44,060 nt of DNA from contig QHBZ01000126.1 in the NCBI GenBank assembly GCA_003244055.1, positions 1-44,060 of the forward strand, given 5' to 3'. The translations under genes and the position numbers were made by a program. Origin of the DNA: Pseudonocardiales bacterium (lineage in GTDB: Bacteria > Actinomycetota > Actinomycetes > Mycobacteriales > Pseudonocardiaceae). The notes below the pieces were generated by a model, which did no database searches, was not told the DNA's origin, and was given only the letters and a program-made list of their open reading frames with translations. Below are positions 1 through 9,360 of the stretch, piece after piece (position 1 is the first letter of the stretch; each line of letters starts with the position of its first letter).

Positions 1-341
1 TGCAGGTTCTGCAATGCGGTGATCCGACTGGGTTGGGCACTGGCGGACCCGGGTACACCATCCCGGATGAGGTGTTCCCCCAACTGACCTACGGGCGCGG
101 GCTCGTTGCGATGGCCAACACCGGCCAACCCGACAGCGGCGGTAGTCAATTCTTCCTGATCTACGGCCAGACCCAGCTCCCGCCGCAGTACACCGTCTTC
201 GCCTCGATCTCGCCGGGCGGGCTCGAGGTCCTCGACCAGGTAGCAAAGGCGGGTGACGATGGCTCGCTGGAGCCGTCCCCTGGTGGCGGTAAACCCAACC
301 AACCGGTCACGATCACATCCGTCGATGTCAAGGCGGCCTGA
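1..341 (+). CDS. Peptidyl-prolyl cis-trans isomerase, cyclophilin type (C-terminal part)
   Basis: The reading frame is open from base 3 and has no start in the window, so the 5' part lies to the left. The visible residues begin LQCGDPTGLGTGGPGYTIPD and continue with NTGQPDSGGSQFFLIYG, the core of cyclophilin-type prolyl isomerases, followed by the usual short C-terminal strand. Cyclophilins catalyse cis-trans isomerisation of X-Pro bonds and assist folding. In mycobacteria ppiB sits beside relA in the same convergent arrangement, so this is probably the ppiB orthologue. Whether it is cytosolic or anchored by an N-terminal membrane segment cannot be seen here. Confidence 0.9.
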   Translation, partial: QVLQCGDPTGLGTGGPGYTIPDEVFPQLTYGRGLVAMANTGQPDSGGSQFFLIYGQTQLPPQYTVFASISPGGLEVLDQVAKAGDDGSLEPSPGGGKPNQPVTITSVDVKAA

Positions 342-382
342 CGCCAGACTCCGACGCCCCGACCCGACGCCACGTTGGCGAG

Positions 383-2713
383 TCAGTTGGAGGACGTGAC
401 GCGGTAGACGTCGTAGACGCCTTCGATGTTGCGAACCGCGCTGAGCACGTGGCCCAGGTGCTTCGGATCGCCCATCTCGAAGGAGAACCGGCTGACCGCC
501 ACCCGGTCGCGGGTGGTAGTGACCGAGGCGGACAGGATGTTCACCCGCTCGTCCGCGAGCACCTTGGTGACATCGGACAGTAGGCGGTGCCGGTCCAGCG
601 CCTCCACCTGGATCCCGACCAGGAACACCGACGACGACGACGGCGCCCATTCCACGTCGACCAGCCGCTCGGGCTGCGCTCGAAGCGACTCGGCGTTGGT
701 GCAGTCGGTGCGGTGCACGCTGACCCCGCCACCCCGGGTGACGAAGCCGAGGATCTCGTCACCCGGCACCGGTGTGCAGCACCGGGCGAGCTTGGCGTAG
801 ATGTCGGCGGCGCCACTCACCCGCACACCGGAATCGGTGGTCGGTCGACGGCGCTGGACAGTGGACGGAGTGGCCCGATCGGCCAGTACCTCCTCGGCAC
901 CGTCCTCACCCCCCAGCAGCGCAACCAGGCGTTGCACCACATGGCGGGGCGAGGCGTGGTGCTCGCCGACAGCGGCGTACAGAGCGCTGACGTCGGGATA
1001 ACGCAGCTCTCGGGAGACCGCCACCATCGACTCGGCAGAAACCAGCCGTTGCACCGGTAGCCCGACCCGGCGCAGTTCCTTGGCGATGGCGGTCTTGCCA
1101 GTCTCGATGGCCTCCTCGCGACGCTCCTTGGCATACCATTGCCTGATCTTGGCCCGGGCCCGGGGTGAGGCGACGAAGGAAAGCCAGTCCCGGCTGGGAC
1201 CGCCGCCCTCAGCCTTCGAGGTGAAGATCTCGACGACCTCGCCGTTCTCCAGCTTCCGCTCCAGCGCGACGAGCTGGCCGTTGAGCCGCGCGCCGATGCA
1301 ACGATTACCGACCTCGGTATGCACCGCGTAGGCGAAGTCGACCGGCGTGGAGCCGGTGGGCAGCGTGATCACCTCGCCCTTGGGTGTAAAGACGAAGATC
1401 TCTCGGGTGGCCAGGTCATAACGCAGCGACTCGAGGAACTCACTGGGGTCGGCGGCCTCACGCTGCCAGTCCAGTAGCTGACGCATCCAGGCCATCTCGT
1501 CGATATCAACGGCTCCGTTATGGGTGGCGCCGTTGTGGGTGCCGTGGGTCTCCTTGTACCGCCAGTGCGCGGCGATGCCGTACTCCGCGGTGCGGTGCAT
1601 GTCGCGGGTGCGGATCTGCACCTCCAACGGTTTGCCGTCCGGACCGATCACCGTGGTGTGCAGCGACTGGTAGACCCCGAATCGGGGTTGAGCGACGTAG
1701 TCCTTGAATCGACCCGGCATCGGCTGCCACACCGAGTGCACGACCCCGATCGCGGCGTAGCAGTCCCGTACGTCCTCGACCATGATCCGCACCCCGACCA
1801 GGTCGTGGATGTCATCGAAATCGCGGCCGCGCACGATCATCTTCTGATAAATCGAGTAATAGTGCTTCGGTCTGCCCTCAACAGCGGCGGTAATCCGTGA
1901 CCCGGTCAGCTGTGCAGACACCTCGTTGATCACGGTCCGCAGGTAGGTGTCGCGAGACGGCGCCCGGTTGGCCACCAACCGTACAATCTCGTCGTATTTT
2001 TTCGGATGCAGGATCGCGAAAGAAAGGTCCTCTAGCTCCCACTTGATGGTAGCCATGCCCAGCCGGTGTGCCAGCGGGGCGAAAACCTCGAGGGTCTCCC
2101 GGGCCTTGCGCGCCTGCTGCTCCGGTGGCAGGAAGCGCATGGTGCGCATGTTGTGCAACCGGTCCGATAGTTTGATCACCAGCACTCGGGGATCGCGGGC
2201 CATGGCGATGACCATTTTACGAATGGTCTCGGCCTCGGCGGCGGCGCCTAGCTTGACTTTGTCCAGCTTGGTGACACCGTCGACGAGGTGGGCGACCACC
2301 TCACCGAAGTCCTCCGAGAGGCGGGCCAGCGAGTAGTCGGTGTCCTCCACCGTGTCGTGAAGCAGCGCGGCCACCAGCGTGGTGGTGTCCATCCCCAGCT
2401 CGGCCAGGATTGTCGAGACCGCCAATGGATGGGTGATGTAGGGATCGCCGGACTTGCGCTTCTGGTGAGAATGCTTGTCCGCCGCGACATCGTAGGCTCG
2501 CTGCAGCAGTGCGAGGTCGGCCTTGGGGTGCAGCTCCCGGTGCACCGCGGCGAGCGGTTCAAGCACCTGCCTGACCGGGCCGGGCCGCTGCGCGGTGATC
2601 CGCCGCGCAAGCCTGGCCCGAACCCGTCGGGTCGCCGACGGTAGCCGCTGCGAATCCGGAGCGGCGGTCACGTCAGCCGCCGCTGCATCGGCACGCTGCA
2701 GGTCCTGGCTCAC
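383..2713 (-). CDS. rel: Bifunctional (p)ppGpp synthetase/hydrolase Rel
   Basis: Long Rel/SpoT homologue that makes and degrades (p)ppGpp, the stringent-response alarmone. Domains in order: HD hydrolase (HDTVED near residue 120), synthetase ([13 protein letters not shown], then [18 protein letters not shown]), TGS ([15 protein letters not shown]), a conserved-cysteine region ([11 protein letters not shown]) and a C-terminal ACT domain. Length (776 aa) and both catalytic halves fit the single bifunctional Rel of actinobacteria. I chose the GTG at 2713 because GGGAG lies eight bases upstream; an earlier in-frame GTG at 2731 has no clear ribosome site. It lies downstream of apt, as in M. tuberculosis, but a strong hairpin separates the two, so it probably has its own promoter. 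Confidence 0.97.
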   Translation of the reverse strand: MSQDLQRADAAAADVTAAPDSQRLPSATRRVRARLARRITAQRPGPVRQVLEPLAAVHRELHPKADLALLQRAYDVAADKHSHQKRKSGDPYITHPLAVSTILAELGMDTTTLVAALLHDTVEDTDYSLARLSEDFGEVVAHLVDGVTKLDKVKLGAAAEAETIRKMVIAMARDPRVLVIKLSDRLHNMRTMRFLPPEQQARKARETLEVFAPLAHRLGMATIKWELEDLSFAILHPKKYDEIVRLVANRAPSRDTYLRTVINEVSAQLTGSRITAAVEGRPKHYYSIYQKMIVRGRDFDDIHDLVGVRIMVEDVRDCYAAIGVVHSVWQPMPGRFKDYVAQPRFGVYQSLHTTVIGPDGKPLEVQIRTRDMHRTAEYGIAAHWRYKETHGTHNGATHNGAVDIDEMAWMRQLLDWQREAADPSEFLESLRYDLATREIFVFTPKGEVITLPTGSTPVDFAYAVHTEVGNRCIGARLNGQLVALERKLENGEVVEIFTSKAEGGGPSRDWLSFVASPRARAKIRQWYAKERREEAIETGKTAIAKELRRVGLPVQRLVSAESMVAVSRELRYPDVSALYAAVGEHHASPRHVVQRLVALLGGEDGAEEVLADRATPSTVQRRRPTTDSGVRVSGAADIYAKLARCCTPVPGDEILGFVTRGGGVSVHRTDCTNAESLRAQPERLVDVEWAPSSSSVFLVGIQVEALDRHRLLSDVTKVLADERVNILSASVTTTRDRVAVSRFSFEMGDPKHLGHVLSAVRNIEGVYDVYRVTSSN

Positions 2714-2805
2714 AGCGCACACTCCCGCCACGTGGTGACCAACAAGTTCTCAGCGTACCGCCGGGTTTACCCATCCGAATCCCAAGGACCCCGCGCCCTG
2801 ATGTT

Positions 2806-2864
2806 CCCGAACTCAACAGCAGAGCTGCGCAAGGCCGATCAGAGTGCTCTGCTGTTGGTTCGGG
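2806..2864 (-). terminator. Long hairpin between apt and rel
   Basis: The left arm reads CCCGAACTCAACAGCAGAG and the right arm CTCTGCTGTTGGTTCGGG. They pair over about 18 bp with one bulge around a 22-nt loop. It lies just past the apt stop and before rel. There is no U-run, which is common for GC-rich actinobacterial terminators. It could instead be an attenuator or protein-binding dyad in the rel leader. Confidence 0.6.
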
Positions 2865-2881
2865 AGGCATAGAGTACTCGG

Positions 2882-3403
2882 TCAGACTGACAGCAGGACG
2901 TGCAGCGAACGCCCGGCTAGGCGATCACGGCCGGCCAACGAAGCGATCTCCAGCAGCATCGCGATGCCACTGACCGTGATCCCGGCCCGCTCGACCAGCG
3001 CGCAGGTCGCCGCTGCGGTGCCCCCGGTGGCGAGTACGTCGTCGACAACCAACGCCCGCTGACCTGGCCGCAGGACGCCGTCAGCCAGTTCCAGCGACGC
3101 CTCGCCATATTCCAGGGCGTAACCCTCCCGGTCGCAGACCACGGGCAATTTGCCCGGTTTGCGCACCCCGACCACGCCAACGCCCAGAGCGTAGGCGGCT
3201 GCGGCGCCGAGCAGGAACCCACGGGCCTCTATCCCGATCACCACGTCGACCTGTTGGGTGGGCGCGATCAACGCGTCCACCACCGCTGGAAACGCAGTAG
3301 CATCGGCGAAGACCGGTGCCAGGTCCCGGAAGAGCACACCGGGTTGTGGGAAGTTCGGGACTTCGCGAATCAACGATACGAGCAGGGCTGCCAGGTCGTC
3401 CAT
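2882..3403 (-). CDS. apt: Adenine phosphoribosyltransferase
   Basis: Salvages adenine with PRPP to give AMP and pyrophosphate in the cytosol. The type I phosphoribosyltransferase loop ALVVDDVLATGGTAAA is clear, as are the N-terminal PNFPQPGVLFRDLAP and GIEARGFLLGAA motifs typical of Apt. The open frame runs 67 codons further upstream, but that extension is low-complexity sequence overlapping the end of the neighbouring gene. The ATG at 3403 (MDDLAALLVSLIREVPNFP) gives the normal family length of 173 aa. Apt between the secDF group and rel matches mycobacterial gene order and links purine salvage with the stringent-response locus. Confidence 0.95.
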   Translation of the reverse strand: MDDLAALLVSLIREVPNFPQPGVLFRDLAPVFADATAFPAVVDALIAPTQQVDVVIGIEARGFLLGAAAAYALGVGVVGVRKPGKLPVVCDREGYALEYGEASLELADGVLRPGQRALVVDDVLATGGTAAATCALVERAGITVSGIAMLLEIASLAGRDRLAGRSLHVLLSV

Positions 3404-3431
3404 GCTCGGCCGGGTAAGCACTATAGATATT

Positions 3432-5237
3432 TTACTGGCCTGAGTCTTGATGTCCGGAAGACTGCGAGTTGCCATGTTCGGAGGACCCTGAGTTGTCATG
3501 TCCGGAGAACCCTGAGTCACCGCGAGCGGAGGACTCCGAGTCTCCGTGCGCTCGGTTCGTCGCGTAATCCGTTTTCCCGGTGGCGCCCGGGCCGTTCGGT
3601 GCATCTTTCCAGCCCTGCGAATCAGTCTTGTTTTGAGCGCCTTTGGGGACCGGAGTGCCCTGACGGGCCTGAATCTTCTTCTGGACCGGAATCGACTTGG
3701 GCACCTGAATTGGCGCCGGGAGCTGAACCGGCAGCTTGACCGGCACCGCTAGCTGGACCGGCACCTTGACCGGCAACACTCGCTGGACCGGCACCTCGAC
3801 CGCCGTCGACAGTGCTGCCGGGATCACCTGCGACGGATCCCACTTCGTCGCGTCCGAATCGGCCGTCGGCTGCTCCGGGTTAATCGCCGAGCAGGTTCCG
3901 GGATCAATCAACTCGTGAGCGCACTCCAGTGTGGATGTGGACTCACCGGCCGCGGGCTGGGTCGATGTGGAGTGGCTCTGCCCGGCTCGGTCCGGGTCCG
4001 TGGAAGCCTGAGTCACTGCATCTGCCATGGGATGCCGATACGGCACTGGGTAAACATTCTGCGCCGGGATCGACGCTGCGGGGGGTCGCGCCTTGGCAAC
4101 CGGCGTGCCGGTCACTGCCTTAACCGAAGGCATACGGTCCGCCAGCGGGCCGTTGGTCACGACACGCACCGGCGCAGCGCTCTGATCGGGCTCAGGAAAT
4201 GCCAGTACCGGCGAACTCCCCCCCGGAGTGAACAGGCTGATTCCTGGCAGAATGACCGCCAGCGGCGGGCTGGACAGGCCTGCAGCCAACGCCAACGCAC
4301 CACCCATCACCGCAGCCAGCCGGACTGGCTTGCGGTCCGCCCAGCCAGCGCGATTGCTCCGGCGACCTAGCGCCGACATACCAGTTAGCGCGCCACGACC
4401 GCCGAGGAGTGTTGCCAACTCGCGTCGCCCACGCCGCTCCCAATCAGAGCCGATCGAACGGCCTGCCACTTCCCGGATATGAGCGACAAGATTCCGTGCG
4501 TCGGATCGACTGACCGGGTCCTTGGCGAGACCGCGCAGCATCAGGTCTCGCACCAGTGCGGGGACCACGTCGACGGGAGCGGCGCTGCTTTGATGCTTGA
4601 TCGAGAGCTCGGCGACGTCTTCGGCGTAGAAGGGCGGTGCGCCGACGAGGCACTCGAAGAACGTGGCAGTAGCGGCGTAGACGTCCCCGGCCGAGGTGGC
4701 CGGCCGATCACTCCAGTGTTCGGGAGCCAGGTAGAAGGGCGTCGACCGACCGAGTAGCCGCCGGCCGCCGGATGTCCAGAGTCCAAAATCGACGAGCCGG
4801 ACCCGGCCGGTGGAGGTGACGACCACATCCTCCGGCTTGACATCGCCGTGCGCCAGGCCTGCCTCGTGACAAGCGGCTAGCGCATGAAGCAAGTCCTTGA
4901 GCACGACCAGCGCGGCCTCGGTGCTGACCGCACCGTGCGCCAGGAGCAGCGCTCGCAAGGCGGTGCCGTTGAAATGATCGCCGATGACGGCGGCCCCGTG
5001 TTCACCCTCGACGTAACGGTGAACCCGGGCCACTCGGGTATCCCGAACCCGTGCAAGCCGAGGGAAGTCACGAGCAAACCGAGTGCGGAACTCAGTGTCC
5101 GCGAGCAGTTCGGGAGACAGGTAGGTGATCGCGAGCAATCGGCGGGTCATCTGGTGGCGAGCAACCACCCGGCGACCTACCGAGTCCTCACCTATCTCCC
5201 GGGGATGCACCACACCCGGAATGGACCACCCCACCAT
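3432..5237 (-). CDS. Kinase-like membrane protein, probable pseudokinase with repetitive tail
   Basis: 601-aa protein with an N-terminal PknB-like fold (about residues 10-260), one membrane segment (about 308-336) and a Pro/Val-rich then Ser/Gly/Asp-rich C-terminal region probably outside the cell. Kinase landmarks are recognisable but altered. The VAIK-type lysine is threonine (AITYL, residue 38), the glycine-rich loop is degenerate, and the catalytic loop is HGDVKPEDV instead of HRDxKPxN. DFG (150-152) and APE (171-173) remain. Loss of the ATP-binding lysine and the catalytic-loop Asn suggests little or no kinase activity. ATG 5237 is chosen because GGAGGA precedes it closely; an ORF extension to 5369 exists. 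M. tuberculosis has the lipoprotein gene Rv2585c at this place, so the content differs. Confidence 0.8.
   Translation of the reverse strand: MVGWSIPGVVHPREIGEDSVGRRVVARHQMTRRLLAITYLSPELLADTEFRTRFARDFPRLARVRDTRVARVHRYVEGEHGAAVIGDHFNGTALRALLLAHGAVSTEAALVVLKDLLHALAACHEAGLAHGDVKPEDVVVTSTGRVRLVDFGLWTSGGRRLLGRSTPFYLAPEHWSDRPATSAGDVYAATATFFECLVGAPPFYAEDVAELSIKHQSSAAPVDVVPALVRDLMLRGLAKDPVSRSDARNLVAHIREVAGRSIGSDWERRGRRELATLLGGRGALTGMSALGRRSNRAGWADRKPVRLAAVMGGALALAAGLSSPPLAVILPGISLFTPGGSSPVLAFPEPDQSAAPVRVVTNGPLADRMPSVKAVTGTPVAKARPPAASIPAQNVYPVPYRHPMADAVTQASTDPDRAGQSHSTSTQPAAGESTSTLECAHELIDPGTCSAINPEQPTADSDATKWDPSQVIPAALSTAVEVPVQRVLPVKVPVQLAVPVKLPVQLPAPIQVPKSIPVQKKIQARQGTPVPKGAQNKTDSQGWKDAPNGPGATGKTDYATNRAHGDSESSARGDSGFSGHDNSGSSEHGNSQSSGHQDSGQ
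3680..3806 (-). repeat. Degenerate short tandem repeat encoding VPVQ-like units
   Basis: Inside the kinase-like gene a short unit around ctggaccggca recurs imperfectly. It encodes a run of VPVQ, LPVK and LPVQ units in the predicted extracytoplasmic tail. The repeats are visible at DNA and protein level. A wall-spanning or peptidoglycan-associated stalk is a guess. Confidence 0.6.
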
Positions 5238-5468
5238 CCCCGATCCTCCCTGGTCGCCGTTACGGTGCCGCCCCGCACCCTCACTCCCCGGAGCGACATC
5301 CGGCGTCTGACTACAGAGCGTTCTCCCAAAGAGGCGTGGAGGCAAGGACTGGGGGCGACGAGGCACCACATTGGTGATGGAAAAGTCGAAAAGCGATGCC
5401 AGTTGGTCACGCTGAGATTACTCTGCGCAACAAAGAACACGTAGCGTAGTTGAGCGCACCAACCCCCG

Positions 5469-6677
5469 TTAGCGGCCGGAGGGCCTGCCGGCCTTGCCGG
5501 ACGGTCTGTTGTTCTTGCCTCCGGGGTGCCCGCGCCGCCGGCCCGCAGGGGCGGCTTTGCCGACCGTCGTAGACGCTCCAGCGGAGGTCAGTGAATCCCC
5601 GGTCGGGGCGGTGCTATCGGGAGTGGGTGACGCGGTCTCGCCCGCACCCTCAGGGCTCGCGGCGGCCTTGCGGGCTAGCTTCTCCCGGCGGGCCGCGACC
5701 CGTTCGGCTTGCTGCCGGTACGCCGGTCTGCCCATGGTGAGGTCGACCACCAACGGGGTCGCCAGGAAGATCGAGGACATCGTCCCGGCCATGATGCCCG
5801 CCATCTGCACCAGAGCGAGGTCCTTCAGTGTCCCGACCCCCAACAGACCGACGCCGACGACCAGCAAGCTGAGCACGGGCAACACCGCGATCAAGGAGGT
5901 GTTGATCGAACGCATCAGAGTCTGGTTGACCGCGAGGTTGGCGGCCTCAGGGTAGGTTCGTCGAGTCAGGCCGAGCAGTCCGCGGGTGTTCTCTTGAACC
6001 TTGTCGAACACCACGACGGTGTCGTACAGCGAGAACCCAAGGATGGTGAGCAGGCCGATCACCGACGCCGGCGTCACCTCGAAACCGATCAACGAGTAGA
6101 TCCCCGCGGTCACCAGCACGTCATGCACCAGTGCTATCAACGCCGCCGCCGCCATCCGGGGCTCGAAATACACCGCGAGGAACACGGTGACCAGCCCGAG
6201 GAACACCACCAGCGCGATCAGTGCCTGACGGCTGATCTCACCTCCCCAGGTTGCGCTCACCGCGCTGTCGCTGATTGCCTGTTCGCTGGGCTTCCCGTCT
6301 TTTCCGAGTGGGTGCAGCTGCTCGAACAGTGCCCTTTTCAGGACGAAAGACGTGCGGGTGTCCAGCGCAGCGGAGCGGATCAGGATGCTTGCCGCGGAAC
6401 CGGTGCCGACGGTCTGTACCGACTCCGGAGGCCGGCCTACCGTCGCGGTGAAGACGCGCTCGGCCTGCTGGGTGCTGATCGCGCCGGACACCCCTTGGGC
6501 CGGCAACTGCACCCGGGTACCGCCCTCGAAATCGATGCCGAGGTTGAACCCGCGCAGCAGCATCGACAAGATGCACACCGCGACGAGCAGACCGGATATC
6601 GAGTACCAGATCCGCCGCCGCCCGACGACGTCCAATGCTCCGGTCCCGCTGTAAAGGCGCCCTAGAGTGCTCGCCAT
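5469..6677 (-). CDS. secF: Protein translocase subunit SecF
   Basis: Membrane subunit of the SecDF complex that uses proton motive force to help SecYEG/SecA export proteins. The sequence shows the first membrane helix, the family motif GIDFEGGTRVQL, a periplasmic domain, and the five-helix RND-like block ending IFLATPLVVDLTMG. The C-terminal tail is Ala/Pro/Gly/Lys-rich and cytoplasmic. ATG 6677 is used because it falls one base after the secD stop, with a purine-rich GGAAAGGGGG site inside secD; this implies translational coupling. An upstream ORF extension overlapping secD is not real. Length is 402 aa. Confidence 0.96.
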   Translation of the reverse strand: MASTLGRLYSGTGALDVVGRRRIWYSISGLLVAVCILSMLLRGFNLGIDFEGGTRVQLPAQGVSGAISTQQAERVFTATVGRPPESVQTVGTGSAASILIRSAALDTRTSFVLKRALFEQLHPLGKDGKPSEQAISDSAVSATWGGEISRQALIALVVFLGLVTVFLAVYFEPRMAAAALIALVHDVLVTAGIYSLIGFEVTPASVIGLLTILGFSLYDTVVVFDKVQENTRGLLGLTRRTYPEAANLAVNQTLMRSINTSLIAVLPVLSLLVVGVGLLGVGTLKDLALVQMAGIMAGTMSSIFLATPLVVDLTMGRPAYRQQAERVAARREKLARKAAASPEGAGETASPTPDSTAPTGDSLTSAGASTTVGKAAPAGRRRGHPGGKNNRPSGKAGRPSGR

Positions 6678-6678
6678 C

Positions 6679-8436
6679 TCAGGCCCCCTTTCCCGCGGTG
6701 ACCAGGTCCGATCGCGCTTCGGCTCCGGCTCGCTGCGCGGCTCCGAGCCCGGACAGTCCGGGTTGGGACAGCAGCCGGGACTGCGACGCCATCGCCACCA
6801 ATGGGTGTGTGGCAAGGAAGACCACTACCAGGTCGAGCAGTGTCGACATGCCGAGAGTGAAGGCGAAGCCCTTCACCTGCCCTACTGCCAGAATGTAGAG
6901 CACCGCGGCAGCCAGGAAGCTCACCGCGTCCGCGGACAGGATGGTGCGGCGAGCCCGGACCCAGGCCCGAGGCACCGCGGAGCGGAAGGTCCGGCCGTCG
7001 CGCACCTCATCCTTCAGACGCTCGAAGAAGATCACAAACGAGTCCGCGGTGATGCCGATCGCGACGATGAAGCCGGCGACACCGGCCAGATCCAGGGTGA
7101 AGCCGATCCACCGCCCGAGCAACACCAACACGGCGTAGACGATCAGGCCGGACAACGCCAGGGACAGGATCGTCAGCACTCCGAGCGCCCGGTAGTAGAA
7201 CAGGCAGTAGACGAACACCACAGCCAGTCCGAGCACCCCGGCGAGCAGTCCCGCGCGCAGCGAGGCCAAGCCCAGGGTGGCTGACACCGTCTCGGACTCC
7301 GAAGGCTGGAAGGACAGCGGCAGCGAACCGTACTTCAGCACATTGGCCAGGTTCTGCGCTTCAGCCTGGGTGAAGCTGCCGACGATGCTCGTCGCTTGAC
7401 CGGGCGGAATCGCTCCGTTGATCACTGGGGCCGACACGACCTCCCCATCCAGCGCGAACGCGGCCTGCTTGCCCACGTTGCTCGCGGTGTACTGCGCCCA
7501 GACGTCCTCGCCCTGGTGCTTGAACCTCAGCCGCACCTCGTAGCCCGTGCCCTCCTGGTTCGGGCCGGACGATGCGGTGGAAACCTGCTCGCCGGACAGG
7601 AACGCGGGCCCCAGTAGGTACTTGGCAGTGTGGTGCTGATCGCAGGTGACCAGCGGCAGGTTCGGGTCGTCGTTGCCACGCAACGGGTTGGGAGCAGCGC
7701 AGTTCAGTGCCGCCAGCGCCGGTTGTTGCACCGCCGGGTCCTGGCTCTGCAGCCGCGCTCGGGCCTGCCGGATCTGCTCGGCTACCTGTGGGTCGGCGGA
7801 ATCCGCCGGGGCCGAGCCCACCGACGGAGGTGCAATGGGCGGCGCCGTGGGCGTGGGTGTTGCAGCAGGTGTCGGAGGCACGGGAGAGGGTGTCGGGTCG
7901 CCCGGCGGAACCTGCACCTGCTGCGGCGCAACGGGTTGCGGCGGTGCCGGCGGCGTCGATTCGGCGCTGGAAGCTGGTGGTTGCTGTAATGCTGGGGGTG
8001 CCTTTGGTGCGCTGGTGCCCGGATGTTGACCACCTGGAACCGGCACAGGTGGCCCGGCTGGCTCCTCGGAGATCACCGTCCGGAAGTAGAGCTTGGCGGT
8101 CTGCCCGAGAGTGCGAGCCTGATCTCCATTCGCCCCCGGAACCGTAATGATCAAGTTGGTTCCGTCGAGGATCACCTCGGCATCGTTCACGCCGATACCG
8201 TTGACCCGTTGCTCAATGATCTGCCGAGCCTGGTCGAGGGACTCTCGTGATGGTGGCCGACCATCGACCGTCCGGGCGGTCAGCGTCACCCGGGTGCCGC
8301 CTTGCAGATCGATGCCGAGCTTCGGGGTTGCGTCCCCGCCGCTGGTGAAGAAGACCAGCGAGTAAAGGATGACAACGACTCCGGCGAAGATCGCCAGGTT
8401 GCGCCACGGGCTGAAGCGCCCGGCCGGTGGTGCCAC
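6679..8436 (-). CDS. secD: Protein translocase subunit SecD
   Basis: Large partner of SecF. It has an N-terminal membrane helix, the GIDLQGGTRVTL motif, a large extracytoplasmic domain and a six-helix RND-type block (motif GVAGFIVAIGITADSFVIFFE written in part). At roughly residues 145-215 the extracytoplasmic domain carries a very Pro/Ala/Thr-rich insert. Proline-rich inserts are known in actinobacterial SecD and may act as a flexible linker. yajC lies upstream, so the operon order is yajC-secD-secF. Confidence 0.96.
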   Translation of the reverse strand: MAPPAGRFSPWRNLAIFAGVVVILYSLVFFTSGGDATPKLGIDLQGGTRVTLTARTVDGRPPSRESLDQARQIIEQRVNGIGVNDAEVILDGTNLIITVPGANGDQARTLGQTAKLYFRTVISEEPAGPPVPVPGGQHPGTSAPKAPPALQQPPASSAESTPPAPPQPVAPQQVQVPPGDPTPSPVPPTPAATPTPTAPPIAPPSVGSAPADSADPQVAEQIRQARARLQSQDPAVQQPALAALNCAAPNPLRGNDDPNLPLVTCDQHHTAKYLLGPAFLSGEQVSTASSGPNQEGTGYEVRLRFKHQGEDVWAQYTASNVGKQAAFALDGEVVSAPVINGAIPPGQATSIVGSFTQAEAQNLANVLKYGSLPLSFQPSESETVSATLGLASLRAGLLAGVLGLAVVFVYCLFYYRALGVLTILSLALSGLIVYAVLVLLGRWIGFTLDLAGVAGFIVAIGITADSFVIFFERLKDEVRDGRTFRSAVPRAWVRARRTILSADAVSFLAAAVLYILAVGQVKGFAFTLGMSTLLDLVVVFLATHPLVAMASQSRLLSQPGLSGLGAAQRAGAEARSDLVTAGKGA

Positions 8437-8517
8437 GGTGGGTGGGTCTCCTCATTCACGATCGACGCGACTACTGGGGGATCGGATGCGGGAGCGTACC
8501 GCCCCGCACCAAGTCAG

Positions 8518-8844
8518 TCAGGAGTTGTCTGCGCGAGTGCTGCCGTCGACGGGCGTTGCCAGCGGCTCGCTGGCCACGTCGGCGGTAGTGACCTTTTCTC
8601 GAATGGCGGCGCGCAGCCAAGTGGTACGGACTCCCGGAGCTATCTCCAGGTCGAGGGTGGTGTCATCCGCACTGCCCACGACGGTCGCGTGCAGTCCCGA
8701 GGTGGTCACCACCCGGTCGCCGTTGACCAGCGACTTCTGTAGCTGCTGCGCGTCAGCTATCGCTCGCTTCTGCCGGCGGTTGTTCAGGATCAGCAGCCCG
8801 GCGAGCACAGCGAGGAGTAGCAGCGGTAGGAACTGGGCGTTCAT
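8518..8844 (-). CDS. yajC: Preprotein translocase subunit YajC
   Basis: Small single-pass protein associated with SecDF. It begins MNAQFLPLLLLAVLAGLLIL, a membrane helix followed by basic residues, then the cytosolic family core (VVTTSGLHATVVGSADDT) with a GDRVVTTSG motif. Length from ATG 8844 is 108 aa, normal for YajC. The ten extra upstream codons of the open frame are not needed. It heads the yajC-secD-secF operon, with 81 bases before secD. Confidence 0.93.
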   Translation of the reverse strand: MNAQFLPLLLLAVLAGLLILNNRRQKRAIADAQQLQKSLVNGDRVVTTSGLHATVVGSADDTTLDLEIAPGVRTTWLRAAIREKVTTADVASEPLATPVDGSTRADNS

Positions 8845-9360
8845 GGTTCTCCGATCACCATCAGCCTTTCGCACCGAGTCTGCCAGGTCGCGCGTGTGGC
8901 GGGTCCGCAGCGTCTGTGGATCCCCGGTGACGAACGTCCGCGGGGCTCGCCGCCGGCCGGCTTCCTGGACACGGCGCTGGTCCGGATGGCTCAGCAGCCG
9001 CCGCCATTCGGAGCAACGAGTGGGTCCCTCGTCGCCCGACGCGGACCTGTGGGCGCTGCGACCGAACCGGGCCTCTCAGGTTCCCAAGAGATCAAGGCCG
9101 ATTCCCTAGTGTTCCGCCAGCAGTCCCCCATGGACTTGCCGCAGTGGAAACGCCGCCCAGCCCGTGGACCACGGCGCGAAGAGAGGACGGACGCGTTGCC
9201 GTCGCACCGCTACTCAAGACCTCGATACCGGCCGAGTGCCCACGCCCTGGACACTCGCACGTTGGGTCCCCACACCGTGGTATCCAATGCCGCTATCGGT
9301 ACGACGTTCGTGTCCGCCGGGGCGCCGACAGCCACGATCGCCCGCTCTATGGCCCCCTCA
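8845..9360. other. Divergent intergenic region upstream of yajC and the VIT-like gene
   Basis: No confident gene. It should contain the yajC-secDF promoter (minus) and the promoter of the membrane protein to the right. An in-frame TTG at 9196, preceded by GAGAGGA, could start a longer form of that protein. The intervening residues are low-complexity and basic, so I did not extend it. Confidence 0.5.

Noticed and set aside
342-382. Small dyads between the cyclophilin and rel stops as a bidirectional terminator
   Set aside because: The longest stem I could pair (CGCCA/TGGCG) is too short to support a call.
6709-7284. Long plus-strand frames opposite secD and secF
   Set aside because: Antisense shadows rich in Arg, Gln and His.
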